Source: Brachionus plicatilis (lineage: Eukaryota; Rotifera; Eurotatoria; Ploima; Brachionidae). From it: a DNA stretch of 64,000 bases. The notes under the pieces are model-generated. The model saw only the letters and a program-made list of their open reading frames with translations. It was not told the origin of the DNA and searched no databases. Of the stretch, positions 42,567 to 55,463 are shown one piece after another. The stretch is from assembly GCA_010279815.1 (NCBI GenBank), contig QEOQ01000256.1:273353-337352 (forward strand). Direction: 5' to 3'. Both the position numbers and the translations under genes were made by a program. How positions within the stretch are numbered: position 1 is the first letter of the stretch; every line of letters starts with the position of its first letter.

Positions 42567-45500
42567 ATGAAAGAACCATTAGACCCAAAATCCACTCCAT
42601 CATTGCTAATATCAGTCCGATTTTTGCTAGCCCTAGTGATTTTTTTCGGCGTAGCCTTGCAGTACATGCAAAAGATAGACATGGGGATCAGCATTGTAGT
42701 CATGGTCAACTCAACAGCTATTCAACAGAACGATCCAAATCACCATCTTGCACCAACAATTGATGACGCAAACGACACATGTCTTTTCAAGCCAGATCTC
42801 ACAAATTCGACCAAAGATTCTGGGTCTTTTGAGTGGTCTAAATCAGTCCAAGGTCTGATTTTGTCTTCATATTTCTATGGCTACATATTTACCCAGGTAA
42901 AGTTTGTAGGAAAATTTTTTTGTTACTTTTAAGATTACTCAAGATCCCAGGTGGATGGCTTTCGATGAAGTACGGTCCTAAAACCATCCTTGGAGTATCA
43001 ATGCTGATCGGTTCCATATTCACAATTTTGATAGTTCCCAGTGCTCAATTAGGCTACGGGGTCCTTATGGCTTGCAGATTTTTAATAGGACTTGCTCATG
43101 TTTGTTTTGAATTGAGATTTTTTTTTTAAGTTTATTTTTTTTCCTCAGGGCATGATGTGGCCAGCAATTAGTGCCATGTTTATAAAATGGGCACCGCCGT
43201 TCGAAAAATCGCGGATCATAGGCTTCGCAACATCTGGCGCCAACATTGGCAATGTAATCGCTTTACCTCTGGGAGGATTTTTGTGCGGTCTAGAAGATGG
43301 ATGGAAACTAATGTTTTATTTATTTGGTAATTATTTTATTTGGAAATATTAAAATTTTAAAATTTTAAAAGGATCTTTGGGGATTTTGTGGTTCATATTG
43401 TTTGTTTGTTTGACTGCCGACTCGCCTAATGACCATCGTTTTATTAGTTCTAAAGAAAAAAGTTTTGTTATAAGTCACACATGTGATGATTTTACTAAAA
43501 TAAATGAAGAAGAGCCTCTAAAAGTTAAGGTAAAGCGGTCAAATTCAATACCGTGGATGTCAATTTTCACCTCCAAAGCTTGCATTGCCATTTTTACGGC
43601 TCATTTGTGTCATAATTGGGGAAATTATATGTTTTTGACTCAATTGCCTAGTTTTATGAAGGATGTTCTTCGTTTTGACATCAAATCGGTAAATAAAACA
43701 TAATTTTTTTAAGAGTTGTATAAAAGTCACAAGTCAAGTGCAAATCAGGACTTGACTTGTTTTTAAAATTAAAAAATACCAAGTCAAAAATTTTTTTATG
43801 AAGATGCTTGTGATTTATTTCTAAATTTTTTTTAAGCATAAATATATTTTCGTTTTTTATTTATAAATTCACTTAAAAAGAATATAAAGATAATGTGCAT
43901 TGTCAATTTTTACATTGAAAAAGAAATTTAGAATAATAATTTTTTATAATTTTTAATTCTTTTCTTAAAATAAGTCAAAATTTTGACTTGTAATTCTTAA
44001 ATTTTTGAAACAAGTCAAGATTTGTTATTTTGTTAAAAAAATTTTCAAGTCCAAGTCAAACCTTGACTTGCTTTTGACTTGTACAGACTTTTTTTCCTGA
44101 CTTTTATACAAGTCTGATTTTTTTTTATCTTAAAAATTTGATCTGTGCATTTGGAAAATAATAATTTTATGAATTTGGATAGAAGTGTCTTAAAATTCAG
44201 TCAAAATTTTTTTAGATTAATTTTCAAAAAGTTTTAATCAGTGTTTTTTTGTAAGTCAAATTGAGTTCAAGTAAATTCATTGACTTTTTTTAAAAAGGAT
44301 ATAAGACAATTTTTATAGAAAACCCAACTATGAATTAGATCGATATAGATCTGAATGAGCTGATTCGGGGCATTGTGAATTTTGGAACAAAGAAAAAAAA
44401 GAAAATTTTTAAATGAAATAACTTTTTTAACAAGAGTCTAAAAATTGTTCCGCAAAGGTATCAGCTGAAACAGACTTTGTACTACCCAAATTAAGTCTAT
44501 GCAATAATTCTGCATTTTGCGGAATAATTTTAAGACTCGTAGTAAAAAATTTATTTCATTTTAAAATTTTTTTTTTGTTTTTTTTCCACAATTCACAATT
44601 CCCTGATTCGGAATATAACTTTTTTTAATAATGTGACAATTAGTTGAATGCTTTGAAATGGCAAATCTCGGTCAATTTTCACAGATAGAAAGGATTTTTT
44701 ACAAGGTCTGACTTTTATATGTTTTTCTCCTTTGGCAATACATCAGAAAAGTTTTTTTTTTTACTGATGGGTATATGACATGGGGACCATCATGGCCACA
44801 AAATGACTATACTCAAAAATTAAGTTTTTTTTTAGCTCTATTAGTACTGTAATGAAATTTAAATAAATAATAATATAATATAAATATTAAAAAAAAATTT
44901 AAATTCTCATACAATCCTGAATTGTAGCTTGAAAATTGAACGAAATGTGCCATTTCAAAGCATTTGACCCTTTGAAACTTGTGTAAAGGTGCATTGACAA
45001 TTTTTTTATTTTTCTTGTATTTGATATTAAATTTATCATTTATCCTGGAGCATCAACTTTGAGTCCATAAAATCTGCAAAATTTGAAACTAATTGCACTT
45101 GCAAATTTTGGTCGTACCTGACGATAATAAAACAATTAAAAATAAATAAAAATCATACTTTATAAAAAAAATTTATTTAATTTTATTAAAATTTATAATT
45201 ACTTTTATTTTATTTTTATATTAACAAATTTTCATAAAGTTAAAGATAAAAAGATATCAAAATATGCATTAATTTAAAGCTCAATTCCGTATAATTTTTG
45301 AATTTTGTTCATATTTTTTTTAAATGAGGAAAACAGGTCTTTTTTTCTTTCAAAAAATAAAAAATTAAATTGAATTTTATTTTATTCTATTGATTAAAAT
45401 AAGGTTTTTATTTTTTTACATGGTGAAATTTTTTTCTCTTTTAGTTCCTTTTACTAAATTAAGCAATTACATTTTTATTTTACAAAGGAAAGAAACAAAA

Positions 45501-46194
45501 ATTAAAATTAAACAACGAAAAACTTTAATTGTTCAAACACTCTTTGAAAGTGAACAAAAAATTTGCCATAAATAAAAAAACTAAATAACCTAAAACCTTT
45601 TTAATTATCCGAAATTTTTGACCACAAATTTCAAATTCCCTTTTTAATATTCTTCTGTCATTAAATCAAGCATTGCTAAAATTAAAATTTAAGAACGGCT
45701 TATTCTCCTCAATACCTTACATCAGCTGCTGGACCTGCGCTATGATTTCGAGTGTAATTAGTGACAGATTAATTTTAAGCGGATCAATTTCCAAATCATC
45801 AATAAGAAAAATTTTCAATGGAATCGGTCTCTTGGTGCCCATGGTGTCAGTGATACTCCTTTCCTTGGTGACATGTGCTAATCCGTACATGGGAGTAGTC
45901 TTGCTAGCTTTTGGTGTTGGATTTTTGGGCTGCAATTCTGGGGCGGGCTTCCAAGTGAACATAAATGAAATCGGTGGGGAATATTCCGGAATTTTATTCG
46001 GAATTTCGAACACATTTGCGACCATATCTGGAATAGTGTCTCCATACATTGTCGGTGTCATGACTCCAGATAGCACTCAACACGAATGGCAGCATGTTTT
46101 TTACCTAACAGCAGCAATTTATTTATTTGGTGCCATCGTTTATATTTTGTTCAGCAAAGCAACAGTCGAAAAATGGGCTCAAAACAGCAATTAA
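42567..46194 (+). CDS. SLC17-family (sialin / vesicular glutamate / phosphate type) anion transporter
   Basis: Five exons by GT-AG and phase: 42567-42896, 42944-43099, 43149-43326, 43372-43688, 45694-46194; introns 47, 49, 45 and 2005 bp. Product about 493 residues, the usual SLC17 length, a major-facilitator protein with about 12 membrane spans. Family motifs: first span ending VVMVNST, long glycosylatable loop (NDTC, NSTK), TQIPGGWLSMKYG, HGMMWPAISAMFIKWAPPFE, SGANIGNVIALPLGG, FTAHLCHNWGNY, NGLFSSIPYI and GILFGISNTFAT. Members move organic anions or phosphate with Na+ or H+ in the plasma, lysosomal or synaptic-vesicle membrane; the substrate cannot be told here. The last intron holds two foldback elements. 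An AATAAA lies just after the stop; the lectin gene starts 135 bp on. Confidence 0.92.
43711..44116. repeat. CAGACTTG-type foldback in the transporter intron
   Basis: Ends AGAGTTGTATAAAAGTCAC and GACTTTTATACAAGTCTG are inverted. ATTTTTTT flanks both sides, an 8-bp duplication but of low complexity. The interior is full of CAAGTCAAG / CTTGACTTG phrases. Same family as 28083-28341. Confidence 0.75.
44369..44603. repeat. Foldback with 8-bp target duplication TGATTCGG
   Basis: 235 bp. Ends GGCATTGTGAATTTTGGA and CCACAATTCACAATTCCC, flanked by TGATTCGG at 44361-44368 and 44604-44611. A second inverse pair lies inside (GTCTAAAAATTGTTCCGCAA with TTGCGGAATAATTTTAAGAC in reverse). Sits in the last intron of the SLC17 gene. 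Confidence 0.85.
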
Positions 46195-46329
46195 ACAAAA
46201 ATCAATAAAAAATAAACTTAATTTAATTGATTGTTATTGTTAACAGCATAAATAACCAAATTATTTTAGTTACTTAATTTTAAATAAAAAAAATTTTATA
46301 AGAAATTTTTTATTTTGCAAAAGAAAAAA

Positions 46330-48404
46330 ATGAGCGAAAAAAACATCCAAATTGACTCGAACGAAAATAAAGAAAACTCTCTTCAAAGGTTTTTTAATAA
46401 AATAATTAAACACTTTTTTTTCTTCATTATTAACAAATTTTTAGACCAGAGAAAAGTTTTTTAAGAAAAAATTTGCCAATAATTGGCGCAGTGGTCGGAG
46501 TAGTAGTCGTTGGTATAGTAATAGGCTTGATACCAGTGTACAAGTCTACATCGGGCCCCTCTACACAAATTGTAGATTCTACACAATCATCTATTGTGCC
46601 TGTTCAGACCAGCACGTCAACCAGCTCATTTACTCCAACCACTACTACAAGCTCAAGCACTACCACAGCCTCTACAACCTCCACTACAACAACCTCAACT
46701 AAAACCACTACCACTACCAGCACCACTACATCCACTACTACAACTTCGACCACAACTACCACCACCAGCACCACTACAACCACTATCCAAACATGTATCA
46801 TCAAAGCAGACATCAACTCAGTTTACCCATCCGACTACAATTCAAATTCCTGTCCCAATAATTATTTTGCCGAACCAAATAATTTGACACTAACAGACTC
46901 TTATTACTTCAACTATCCAGTGGTACAAGTAATTTACTGCTACGGCACCAAAGTCTCTCTACAATGCCCGAGCAACCAAGTGCTTAAGTTTCTTGCGGTC
47001 TATTACGGAATCCAGCCCAATACAAACACAAATTTTTGCAGACTGGGCTTTGTGCAACATGACGCCTGCTACTGGGTGCCCGAGAACATAGTCAGAGGCT
47101 GTGAGGGTGAACAAAAGTGTGAGATAGAAGTAAAAGATGGACTTTTGGGTGACCCGTGCAAAGGCTCCAACAATCATCAATTATTTTTTCAGTACCAGTG
47201 CATTGACTTGGATAAATTTGATCAAATAAATGCTTGTTCTAAAAACATTACCAAAAAATCAATCTGTTCACCGCTAACTCCCGGAGCACAGAACAACTTC
47301 TGGTGCGAAAATGAAGTCCTAATAACTTGCCCTAGTGGTTTGATTAGAATTCTGTGCGCTTTTTACGGCATTGATCCTAATTTTAAAATTTGCCCCAAGG
47401 GATTTTACACCGGCAGTCCGGACACATGCTATTCCAGCGAGTCTCAAGCTTACATGGAAACTATTTGCAATGGTAGAACCTTTTGCCGCATAGCCAATTT
47501 GGACCGGAACATCCCGGACTATTTAAAAGTGTGCTCTGGATATCAAAATATACTTTACGCTGAATGGGAATGTGTAGCCTCTCTAATTACCACGACTACA
47601 CAAGCACCAAGCACTGTGTCCACATTGCCATTTTGTCCATTTGAGCAAAATTTAAGTGGAAGTTGTGTGTCGGAAAAATTTTCACCCCATGTGCCTGTAG
47701 AGCTTGTAAATTCCACATCTAGCTACTTTGGCTTTCCAACTGTTGAATACACTCTGTGCCAGGATTCCATAATGGTTCTAACATGTCCCACTGATTTGGT
47801 TATTCATATACACACGGCATATTTCGGTATTCAGCCGAATACAAGCAGGCCTTTGTGCATGAGTGACTCGGAGCTACCAGTCTGCTACACTAACACTGGC
47901 TACGAGACAATTTTAAGGGCCTGTGAAGCCAAGAGCTCGTGCTCGCTGCTCGCGACCGCCAACACAATCGCAGGAGTTGATCTGTGTCCGTCACATAGCA
48001 AACAGCTTTTTGTCCAGTACCAGTGTGTGGATGCCATAGGCTGGAATAAAACAATCAGCAAATGCCAGGTAAATGCAGACTTGCCAGAAATTTGTCCGGC
48101 TTTTAATGAGACCGAAAATGTGCTGGAGCAAACTTGGTGTGAAGATAGTGACATGAGCATAGAGTGTCTGAGTGGAAGAATAGAAGTTGTATGTGCTTTT
48201 TATGGACTTCATCCGTCTGTCGCCGAGTGTGGTAATTTGGAAAATATTAATTTTAAGCCAGTGTGCTATTTTGAAAGCTCGTCTAATTACATAGATGCCC
48301 TTTGTTCCAATCAGACCAAGTGTGAAATTAGTGATTACTCGGTTTTTTCAGATCCGTGCACTGATTTTCAAAAAGCTATCTATGTCCAATGGAAGTGTGT
48401 GTGA
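46330..48404 (+). CDS. Membrane-anchored protein with four SUEL-type lectin domains (copy A)
   Basis: Exons 46330-46388 and 46445-48404, intron 56 bp; 672 residues. Cytoplasmic head MSEKNIQIDSNENKENSLQR, membrane anchor PIIGAVVGVVVVGIVIGLIP (about 31-53), a Thr/Ser-rich mucin-like stalk (about 60-130), then four galactose-binding (SUEL/rhamnose-binding lectin) domains. Signature pieces: YGTKVSLQCP and YYGIQPNT; LRIL-type CAFYGIDPN; CPTDLVIHIHTAYFGIQPN; CAFYGLHPS; each domain ends in FFQYQC, YAEWEC, FVQYQC or VQWKC. A short Thr linker splits the four into two pairs. Type II orientation puts the lectins outside. Likely binds glycans in adhesion, mucus or recognition; ligand unknown. Head of a three-gene plus-strand group. 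Confidence 0.93.
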
Positions 48405-48936
48405 AAATAAATTTTTTTATGTGATTTTAGCCCAAATATTTTGTCCAACATTAGATCATTTAAAAATAAAAAAACATATTATCTTTATTTTTTAATTGCT
48501 GATTATTACGAGTAAAAACGTAATGTTTATAAAATTTCAATTTTTAAATATGTTTTTTACAGAATTCGTTTTTTTTTTTTTCAAAAATAAAAACTTTGAT
48601 TTTTATTAAAAAATAGAGGAAAATAATAAAATTTTCAAAAGAAAGGTAAATGTAGGATAAAATTGAATCAAATTCAGACGGGAATTAACTATTCATTTTT
48701 GAAATTGTGAAGAAAAAAGCTTTTTAAAGATGAAAAAAAAAATTTCTATTAAATAAAGAAAACTAAATTATTTTAATTATTTTAAAAATCAAAATTTAAA
48801 TAATATCTTATAATTTGTTTTTAATTTTGGGTCGAATAGTCCTGAATTGTTCAATTTATTTTTATTTACGAAAAAATTTTCTTCGCTATTTAGTTAATCT
48901 TTAAATTAGAAATTTTTTAATTTTTTATACAAGAAA

Positions 48937-49250
48937 GGCAATTTGAAGTATATGATCAAGTTTATGAATTTAGAAATAATGTAGAAATAATGCAGAGATA
49001 CATTTTTGGATTTAACATACTATACTAAATAAAAAGATTAACTATGCAATATCAACATGCAAATTGTAGAGTACACAACATTGAAATGATGCTTTTGCAG
49101 ATTTTACCTTAAGATTTAGAAAATTTTGTTTAAACCAAAATTTACCTCTGCACTAATTTTATTAAAAATTTAATTAAAATTTATTTAATGGTCTAAGTTT
49201 GATTTGATCATGTTGAGCATGAAAAATTGATCATAAACTTCAACTTGCCC
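48937..49250. repeat. GGCATCTTGAAG-family foldback copy
   Basis: Left end GGCAATTTGAAGTATATGAT, right end TTGATCATAAACTTCAACTT followed by GCC. No matching flanking octamers, so an older or rearranged copy. Confidence 0.7.
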
Positions 49251-49389
49251 GAGGTTGTGAAGTTCATTTCAATTCGATTGTTTCAATTCAGAAAAATTTT
49301 AATAACTTTTTTACTATAAGGAATAATTTAGTTCTGTAAAATGCTTAATGTTTAAGCAACTTTGCTTAATCCGAAAATATATGTCTGCA

Positions 49390-49805
49390 AAAACTCTGCA
49401 ATGTACTTAGTAAAATGTAATTTATTGCATATTTTTATATTTTTACATTTTTACATTTTTGAGAGGAAAAAAAAAATCTCAAAATCAAAAAATCTAAAAA
49501 AATTTTCATTCAAGAAAAGTAATAATAAATTCGCAATTACTTAAAAAGGAGTTTTAGAAAAATTTTAATGTAAAAACCAAGGATAATTTTTTGAAAATCC
49601 CTTTTAATTAATTGCGAATTTATTTTTACTTTTCATAATGAAAATTTTTTTAAGTTTTTTTATTTAGAGATTTTTATTTTTTCTCTAAAAAAAATGTAAA
49701 AATACAAAAATGTACAATAAATCACATTTTGCCAATGTACTTGCACAGTTGATTAGAATACTTTTTAATGGCGTGCAAAATGCAGAAAATTGCAGAGTAT
49801 TTTGC
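49390..49805. repeat. Foldback repeat with TGCAAAAACTCTGC ends
   Basis: Starts near TCTGCAAAAACTCTGCAATG and ends near AATTGCAGAGTATTTTGCAGA. Arms pair through GTAATAATAAATTCGCAATT with its inverse AATTGCGAATTTATTTTTAC and through AATCTCAAAA-type phrases. Confidence 0.65.
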
Positions 49806-52651
49806 AGACCTATTTTACTAAAATATTATAATTTATAAAATCTTTTAAATATTTTTTATTCATTCAAACTTTAGCGAGAATGATAACCAGTTAAAGCATC
49901 TTTAAAAAATATATAAATAGGAAACTTAATAAAAGGAAAAAAATGTTTTTTTATTTTTATCCTTCAAATTTTATTCATAATTATGAAAATAAAATTTAAT
50001 TTAAAAAAAATGGTCCAAAATATGGCAGAAACTTAATTTTTAATTTCTATAAAATAATACTTAAGTTTTTAAAAAGTTAAAAGGAATTTTAAGAAATGAT
50101 TTATAGCTTTATAAAATTAAAATTACCTCTTAATTTAATTAATTGGTTAATTTAAAATTTTGAATTTTAAAATTGTTTTTCTGTAATAAATTCGAATTAG
50201 TGAAAATAATTACTTATTATTTTTCATTTTAATTTTGAATGATTTTAAAAATACTTTAATATTTTAAGATTTTAATAACTTTTTATTAATAATTAAATTT
50301 TGAATTTTTCAAGTTTTATAAGCTATAATGCTTTGCAATTTTTAAGATCACTTGATCAATTAGAACAATTCCTTAAATTTTTTCTTGATTAGTTACTCAG
50401 AAATATATGACCATTTAATTTCTTAAACCAATTTAAAATAAAAAATATTTTTCCTCCTCTAATTGTTTTCCAAAATAGAATGTCAGAAAAATATTAAATT
50501 TTCTTAATTATTTTTGATACTTGTATTATCTTGTTCTTCATTTTTTAATTTTGCTATAATTACTTCCCGATGAGCCTATTTATTTTAAATTTAAAGAGAC
50601 CTTTAATATTCATTTTTTGTTTCTACTTCGACATGAAACCCTATTTGAATCCATTAAAATAAATTGTTTTGTGCCACTTGTATTTATATAAAAAAATTTC
50701 TTACTTCAAAATTAAAAAAAGCTTGAATATTTTATTTCTACAAAAAAATCTTTTTATTATCCAAGAAAAATAAAAATCTCCCTAGGACTGTTTACACAAA
50801 ATTTCTTTTATTTAATCAAATAAAATTTCTTAGAGCTTATTCAAAGCAAGACAAAACAAAAAATATTGAATATTAAAGTTTTGGTGAAAAATTAATTTTA
50901 TTTTTTAATATTCATTAGATAAATTAGAGTTTATTTTCGAAGATTATTAAAAATAAAATTTCAATACAAATTTAAAAAAATATTATTCAATGAGCTTACG
51001 AATTTTAATTAAATGCTTTTTGTTAAGCTAAAATTTTTTGTATCTATTATTTTTAACGAAATGGAATAAAAAAATTTTGCTTTTTTCTAGTAAATCATCA
51101 AATTTTCGATTTTCTAAATGTTTATTAAAAAAAGGAAAATATTTACATTTTCTGCTTGTCACATTTAATATCCGTATATTATATATTTTATCAAAAATAT
51201 TATTCTATTTAGCAGTACATTTCAAGTCACACAAATTGGTGTTTCTAATTCTAAATCAGAATTTTTTCTGGTCAAATTTAAACTAAATAAAAAATAGCCC
51301 CAGTCTAAAATTGAAATTTAGAAATAAAAAAAATTCCACTTGTTTAAAATTTGAAATTAGCTTTAAATAATCATCCTCAAGAGCCATTTTGTTTATACAA
51401 ACAAAATCAGGTTAGTCTAATGCTTCTATTAAATAAAAAAAAAAAACATTGAAAAATTAAAAATTGTATAATAGAAAAAATAAAGGCCGGTCTTGGCAAC
51501 AAGTTACTAGTGACGAACTGGTCATTGAAAAATATTCGAATTTTTTAATTCAAAAATTTCGAGCCTGACTAAATACTTCAAATTTGGGAGAAAATAAATC
51601 AATTTTCTAAAGTTCCGAAACCAAACTAGGCTACAATTTTTTTCTAATAGAAACCGCATCAGCCATGATTTTAATTAGGCCAAACTTTGAGCATCTATCT
51701 TAAACTTAATAGTTTTAAATTAAATAAATTACGCAAGTTGAAAATTTCTACCAAGTCTAATCTAAGGCATCATTAGAAACCTACCATTTGGCAAAAAAAT
51801 TGTTTACCATCGCATCGCCTATTCTGCTTTTATTCAATAAAAATTTTTTTTGTTGTTGGACCCTATCAGTTAATGGACAAGGTAGAATGTTAGATTTTAT
51901 TTATGGTAAAAAATATTTTATTTTAGACGACTTGATCAGGATTCAATAAACAACTTTTTTTCTATAGAGAGCAAATAAGTGAACAAGTGTGAGTGTGTGA
52001 TATTTTTAATCTTTTTAAAGAATTCAAGTGGCCACAAATTGAAGCTACAAAAAATATCAACTTGAAATATATTGCTACAAAACAGATTAAAATAAACAAC
52101 TCAATCCATTAAATTAATAGACCTTATTTGCGCTTCGAATGGAATTTGGATTTTTTTCTAAGCTCGCTTTTTTTTTCATATAAACAAGTCTCGTTTTTGG
52201 CCGTCTATGGTTCTCTGTCCAAATTTTGCTCTTCATGGAAACAAATGTTTTTTTCAGACATTTAGTTTTTTGTCGGGCAAACAAACAAATTGCTGCAATT
52301 CATCAAATGCCAAAAACATCAACAAATTTGTTCACCTTTTTAAACAAATTAAAATTTAATTACAAAAGGAAGCAATTAGATTTATTAAGTTGCCTTTTTA
52401 GAAAAAAAAAAAATAGAGTTTTGTTTCCTTAGCGCTGTGCATTTGACTGGCGTAAATTGAAAACAGTTTCTTCTCTAGAACTTGTTTTAAATTGAGAACA
52501 ATTTAATTTAAAAATTTAAAGCCAGCACAGATTTTCTTATTTTCTCAAGCTTATGTTTATTTAGATATTGTGGATATACTTAGAGTATATTTCTTCAGTT
52601 CTTTCAAATCAATGATTTTTATTTAAAATTTTTGTCATCGATTTATTAATC

Positions 52652-52831
52652 ATGAAAAGCGAGAATAACATTTCTCCAACTCAACTGTCAAAGTCTTTTC
52701 AAGTAAAAAGCATTTTAGCTCTCAATTTAAAAAAACTTTTTTCAACTGGTTTTTCCAAGCTTGTGAATAGCATGTCAGACCTTGAACAAGGAAGATTCTA
52801 TTCCGTGAACAAAGATGGATCTTTTGTAAAA
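52652..52831 (+). other. Candidate first exon of an unknown gene
   Basis: ATG-initiated 60-codon stretch (MKSENNISPTQLSKSFQVKS, then SMSDLEQGRFYSVNKDGSF) ending AAA|GTAAATATC, a usable donor in phase 0. Composition is protein-like. No following exon was found; it does not join in phase to the lectin gene at 56294. Possibly a partial or dead gene. Confidence 0.35.
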
Positions 52832-54507
52832 GTAAATATCACTTTTTTAATTAAACGTATCATTAAATGTTCAAACTAGGATCTGAATTTTTATTGAATT
52901 CTTTAAAGTTATTTTGGGATCATTTTTAAAATTGATTTAAAAAATTTGGGAGCTTTATTTCTAAAAAGATTTTAAAAATTTACAACTTTTTTGTTGTGTA
53001 GTTTAATTTTAATTGGATTTTTAATGTTACAAAAAAATGAATTTGTTGAAATTAATGTGGAAAATTTATAAGAAAATTTCTCTATTTTTTCAATATAATC
53101 ATCACAAAGCTATTGTGAAATTTGTAAAAAATTTAAATTTCACAATTATTCTTCTAGTTTTCTAACCTTTTCTAAGTTGTTTTTAAAAAAGTAATTATGC
53201 AGTCAATATTTAGAAAAAAAATGATTTATTTGATTTTGAAAAAAAAATTTACAAAAAATTTTTTTAATTAATTAAATAATTAAAAAAATCCTTATAAGAA
53301 AAAAGTCATTTAAGTTTCTAAAATTCCAGTACATATTTGTGAGTTAAAATCTTAACTTTGACGAATTTAAATTTAATACCTAAGGCAAATTTTAACCTTG
53401 AAAACTGACCGTACACAAATAAAAAATTTTATGAAAAATTAGATAAAGGATTTATATTTTTTTCTATTTAAATTTATTATTCCCATTTATTTTTCAAGCA
53501 CACAATTTTTTTTCTGAAGAATTTATTTCATTTAAGGTTAATTTAAGTTAATTGTATTATAATGAAAATATTTTTTTTCAAATATAAGAATTCGAATTTT
53601 GATATCAGAAAAATTTTTGAGATTTTTTAAAGCAAAAACTTGAATATATTTGAATATTGAATCTTTAAAATCATCCTTACTTATTCGAGAAACCGAACCA
53701 GGGTGTTAGTTTGAGAAAAAAATTTAACCGAGAAAGTTAGGCTAAAACCTCTAATTACTACAAAGTCGGACTAAAAAATTTTATACAATTTTTTATATTT
53801 TTATTTGTTTATAGTTTAGCAAATATGTCTAATTATTACTACTTTTAAAGCTTTAAGCTTTTAATCAAATTCAATCACCAAAAAATTGTAAATTTGAGAA
53901 ACTTTTAAAAATTTTGTCCAAGTTTATCCAGCTTCTATTTATGTTTTTGTTGTACACTTTTGATTGAACTTTTTTTGACTTCAATTTGTGAAACCAATTG
54001 TTAGCGTAATTAATTTTAAATATTACAAACACTTGGTAGAATAGACTGTATAAAAATAACAAAGTTCCTTTTAATTAAATATCCAAAAAGAGAGATTTAA
54101 TTCGAATACTAAAAATGTTAAATAAATTACCACTAATTTTATATTTTTTGTGGTTTTCTTCAAAAAAAATATTTTTTTCGTTTTAAACGGTACGGAATAT
54201 TGAGCTTTTTTTATTTTTTCAGAAATATTTATTTCAAAATTTTGGAAAAACAGTCAATATTTACAGTTTTCCTACCAAAAACCTACTTTTTTATGATCGT
54301 AAGCATTTTGGAACGAATTTAACAAAATTTACGTAATTTAATGTTATTTTATGCAATTTTACGTAAAATTACATGTTCTTATAATAGCACTGTACAACAT
54401 TTATTTAAAATGTAAAATTAAATCATAAATACATTTGACTGTAATATACTTTAAATAAATTTTTTTTTTTTAATTATATGAGTTTTATGTTCAATTATAT
54501 TAAATTA
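52832..54507. other. AT-rich spacer
   Basis: No gene. At 54360-54395 lies an end of the CAGTGCTGCT repeat family (ATAATAGCACTG). Confidence 0.4.
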
Positions 54508-54711
54508 CAGTGGTGCAATGATAACTGTATTTTACCTAAATTTAACAAAAATTCAAAATTTAAACCGCCAAAAGAAAAATCCATTTTTGAGAATACTGTA
54601 TTTATCGTTTTTTTATTTTTCGCTGAATAATTAAATTAATTAAAAAAATAAAAATATAACCAAATATTTATTAATTCAAGCAGAAATTTGAATAAAATAA
54701 AGAATTTTTTA

Positions 54712-55061
54712 CAGTGTTTCTTGCAAATAAGAAACGTTCCGTTTCTCTTTTAGGAACGGAATGGAGACGCATTCTTTAAAAAAAGCATTACCATTCGAAA
54801 AGATCCGTTCCAACCATTCAATTCCATTCGTTCCGTTCCATTAGTTCCGTTCCATCCGTACCATTCCAATCCGTTCCAAACAGGAATTGATGAAATTGAC
54901 AGAATGGATATATTGGAACGGTTGGAACGAAATATATGGAATAGAATGGTTAGAACGGAACTTTTGGAATGGTACTGGACTGGGAATGTTTTTTTTAAGA
55001 ATGCGTCTCTATTCCGTTCCTGTTTTAGGAACGGAAAGTTACGATTTTACAAGAACCTCTG
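54712..55061. repeat. GTTCC-rich foldback element
   Basis: Ends CAGTGTTTCTTGCAAA and TTTACAAGAACCTCTG. Subterminal GGAACGGAAT...GAGACGCATTCTT is inverted on the other side. The centre is a degenerate array of CGTTCCATT / GGAACGGTT pentamer-like repeats on both strands, so the whole can fold. CAG ends are hAT-like. Confidence 0.8.
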
Positions 55062-55147
55062 TAATACCTGTATAATTCTTTAAAAATTCGATTTTTTAAA
55101 AAAACGTAAATAATTTTAAAATTTTATATAACTTATATTATTTTATA

Positions 55148-55463
55148 CAGAGTTGTTTAAAAGTCACAAGTCTCAAGTCAAGTACAAGTCCTGACTTTTT
55201 TTTTTAATTTTCATTCAAAAGTCCAAGTCCAGGCTTTAAAATTTTGAATACTGAAAAAGAAATTTATGCTAAAATTGCAACAAAATTCTGAAATATGGAA
55301 AATCTATTGCATTAGACAACCCAAGATTATATAAATTTTTTGATATGAAGCCTGATCTAGCAAATTTGAAAAAAAAATTCTGGACTTGGACTTTTTTTTT
55401 TTTTTAAATTTTAAAGTCAGGACTTGGAATTGACTTGAAACTTGTGACTTTTAAACAACTCTG
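55148..55463. repeat. CAGAGTTG foldback at the core of the nest
   Basis: Ends CAGAGTTGTTTAAAAGTCAC and GTGACTTTTAAACAACTCTG are exact inverses. Interior rich in CAAGTC and GGACTT phrases, as in 28083-28341. Confidence 0.85.

Larger units (their letters stand above)
48405..52651. other. Long AT-rich intergenic region
   Basis: No credible gene. Contains foldback copies at 48937-49250 and 49390-49805 (listed separately). From 49.9 to 52.6 kb only A/T-rich DNA with scattered chance frames. Confidence 0.5.

Noticed and set aside
45390..45575. Short frame in the SLC17 intron
   Set aside because: Lys/Phe-rich AT noise; does not fit the transporter's phase or any missing segment.
46604..46816. Minus-strand Val-rich open frame opposite the lectin A stalk
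   Set aside because: It is the mirror of the Thr codons (ACx/GTx) of the real plus-strand gene; composition artefact.
46594..46887. Plus-strand Pro/Leu/Gln-rich frame in the lectin A stalk
   Set aside because: Alternative reading of the same Thr-codon repeat; no start context, no domain.
51038..51286. 82-codon plus-strand frame in the 49-52 kb gap
   Set aside because: Extreme F/L/I/K bias typical of AT-rich chance frames; no flanking splice sites or homology recognised.
54760..55030. GGAAC/CATTCC pentamers suggesting satellite DNA
   Set aside because: The array is short, degenerate and bounded by inverted CAGTG...CTCTG ends, so it is the interior of a foldback element.
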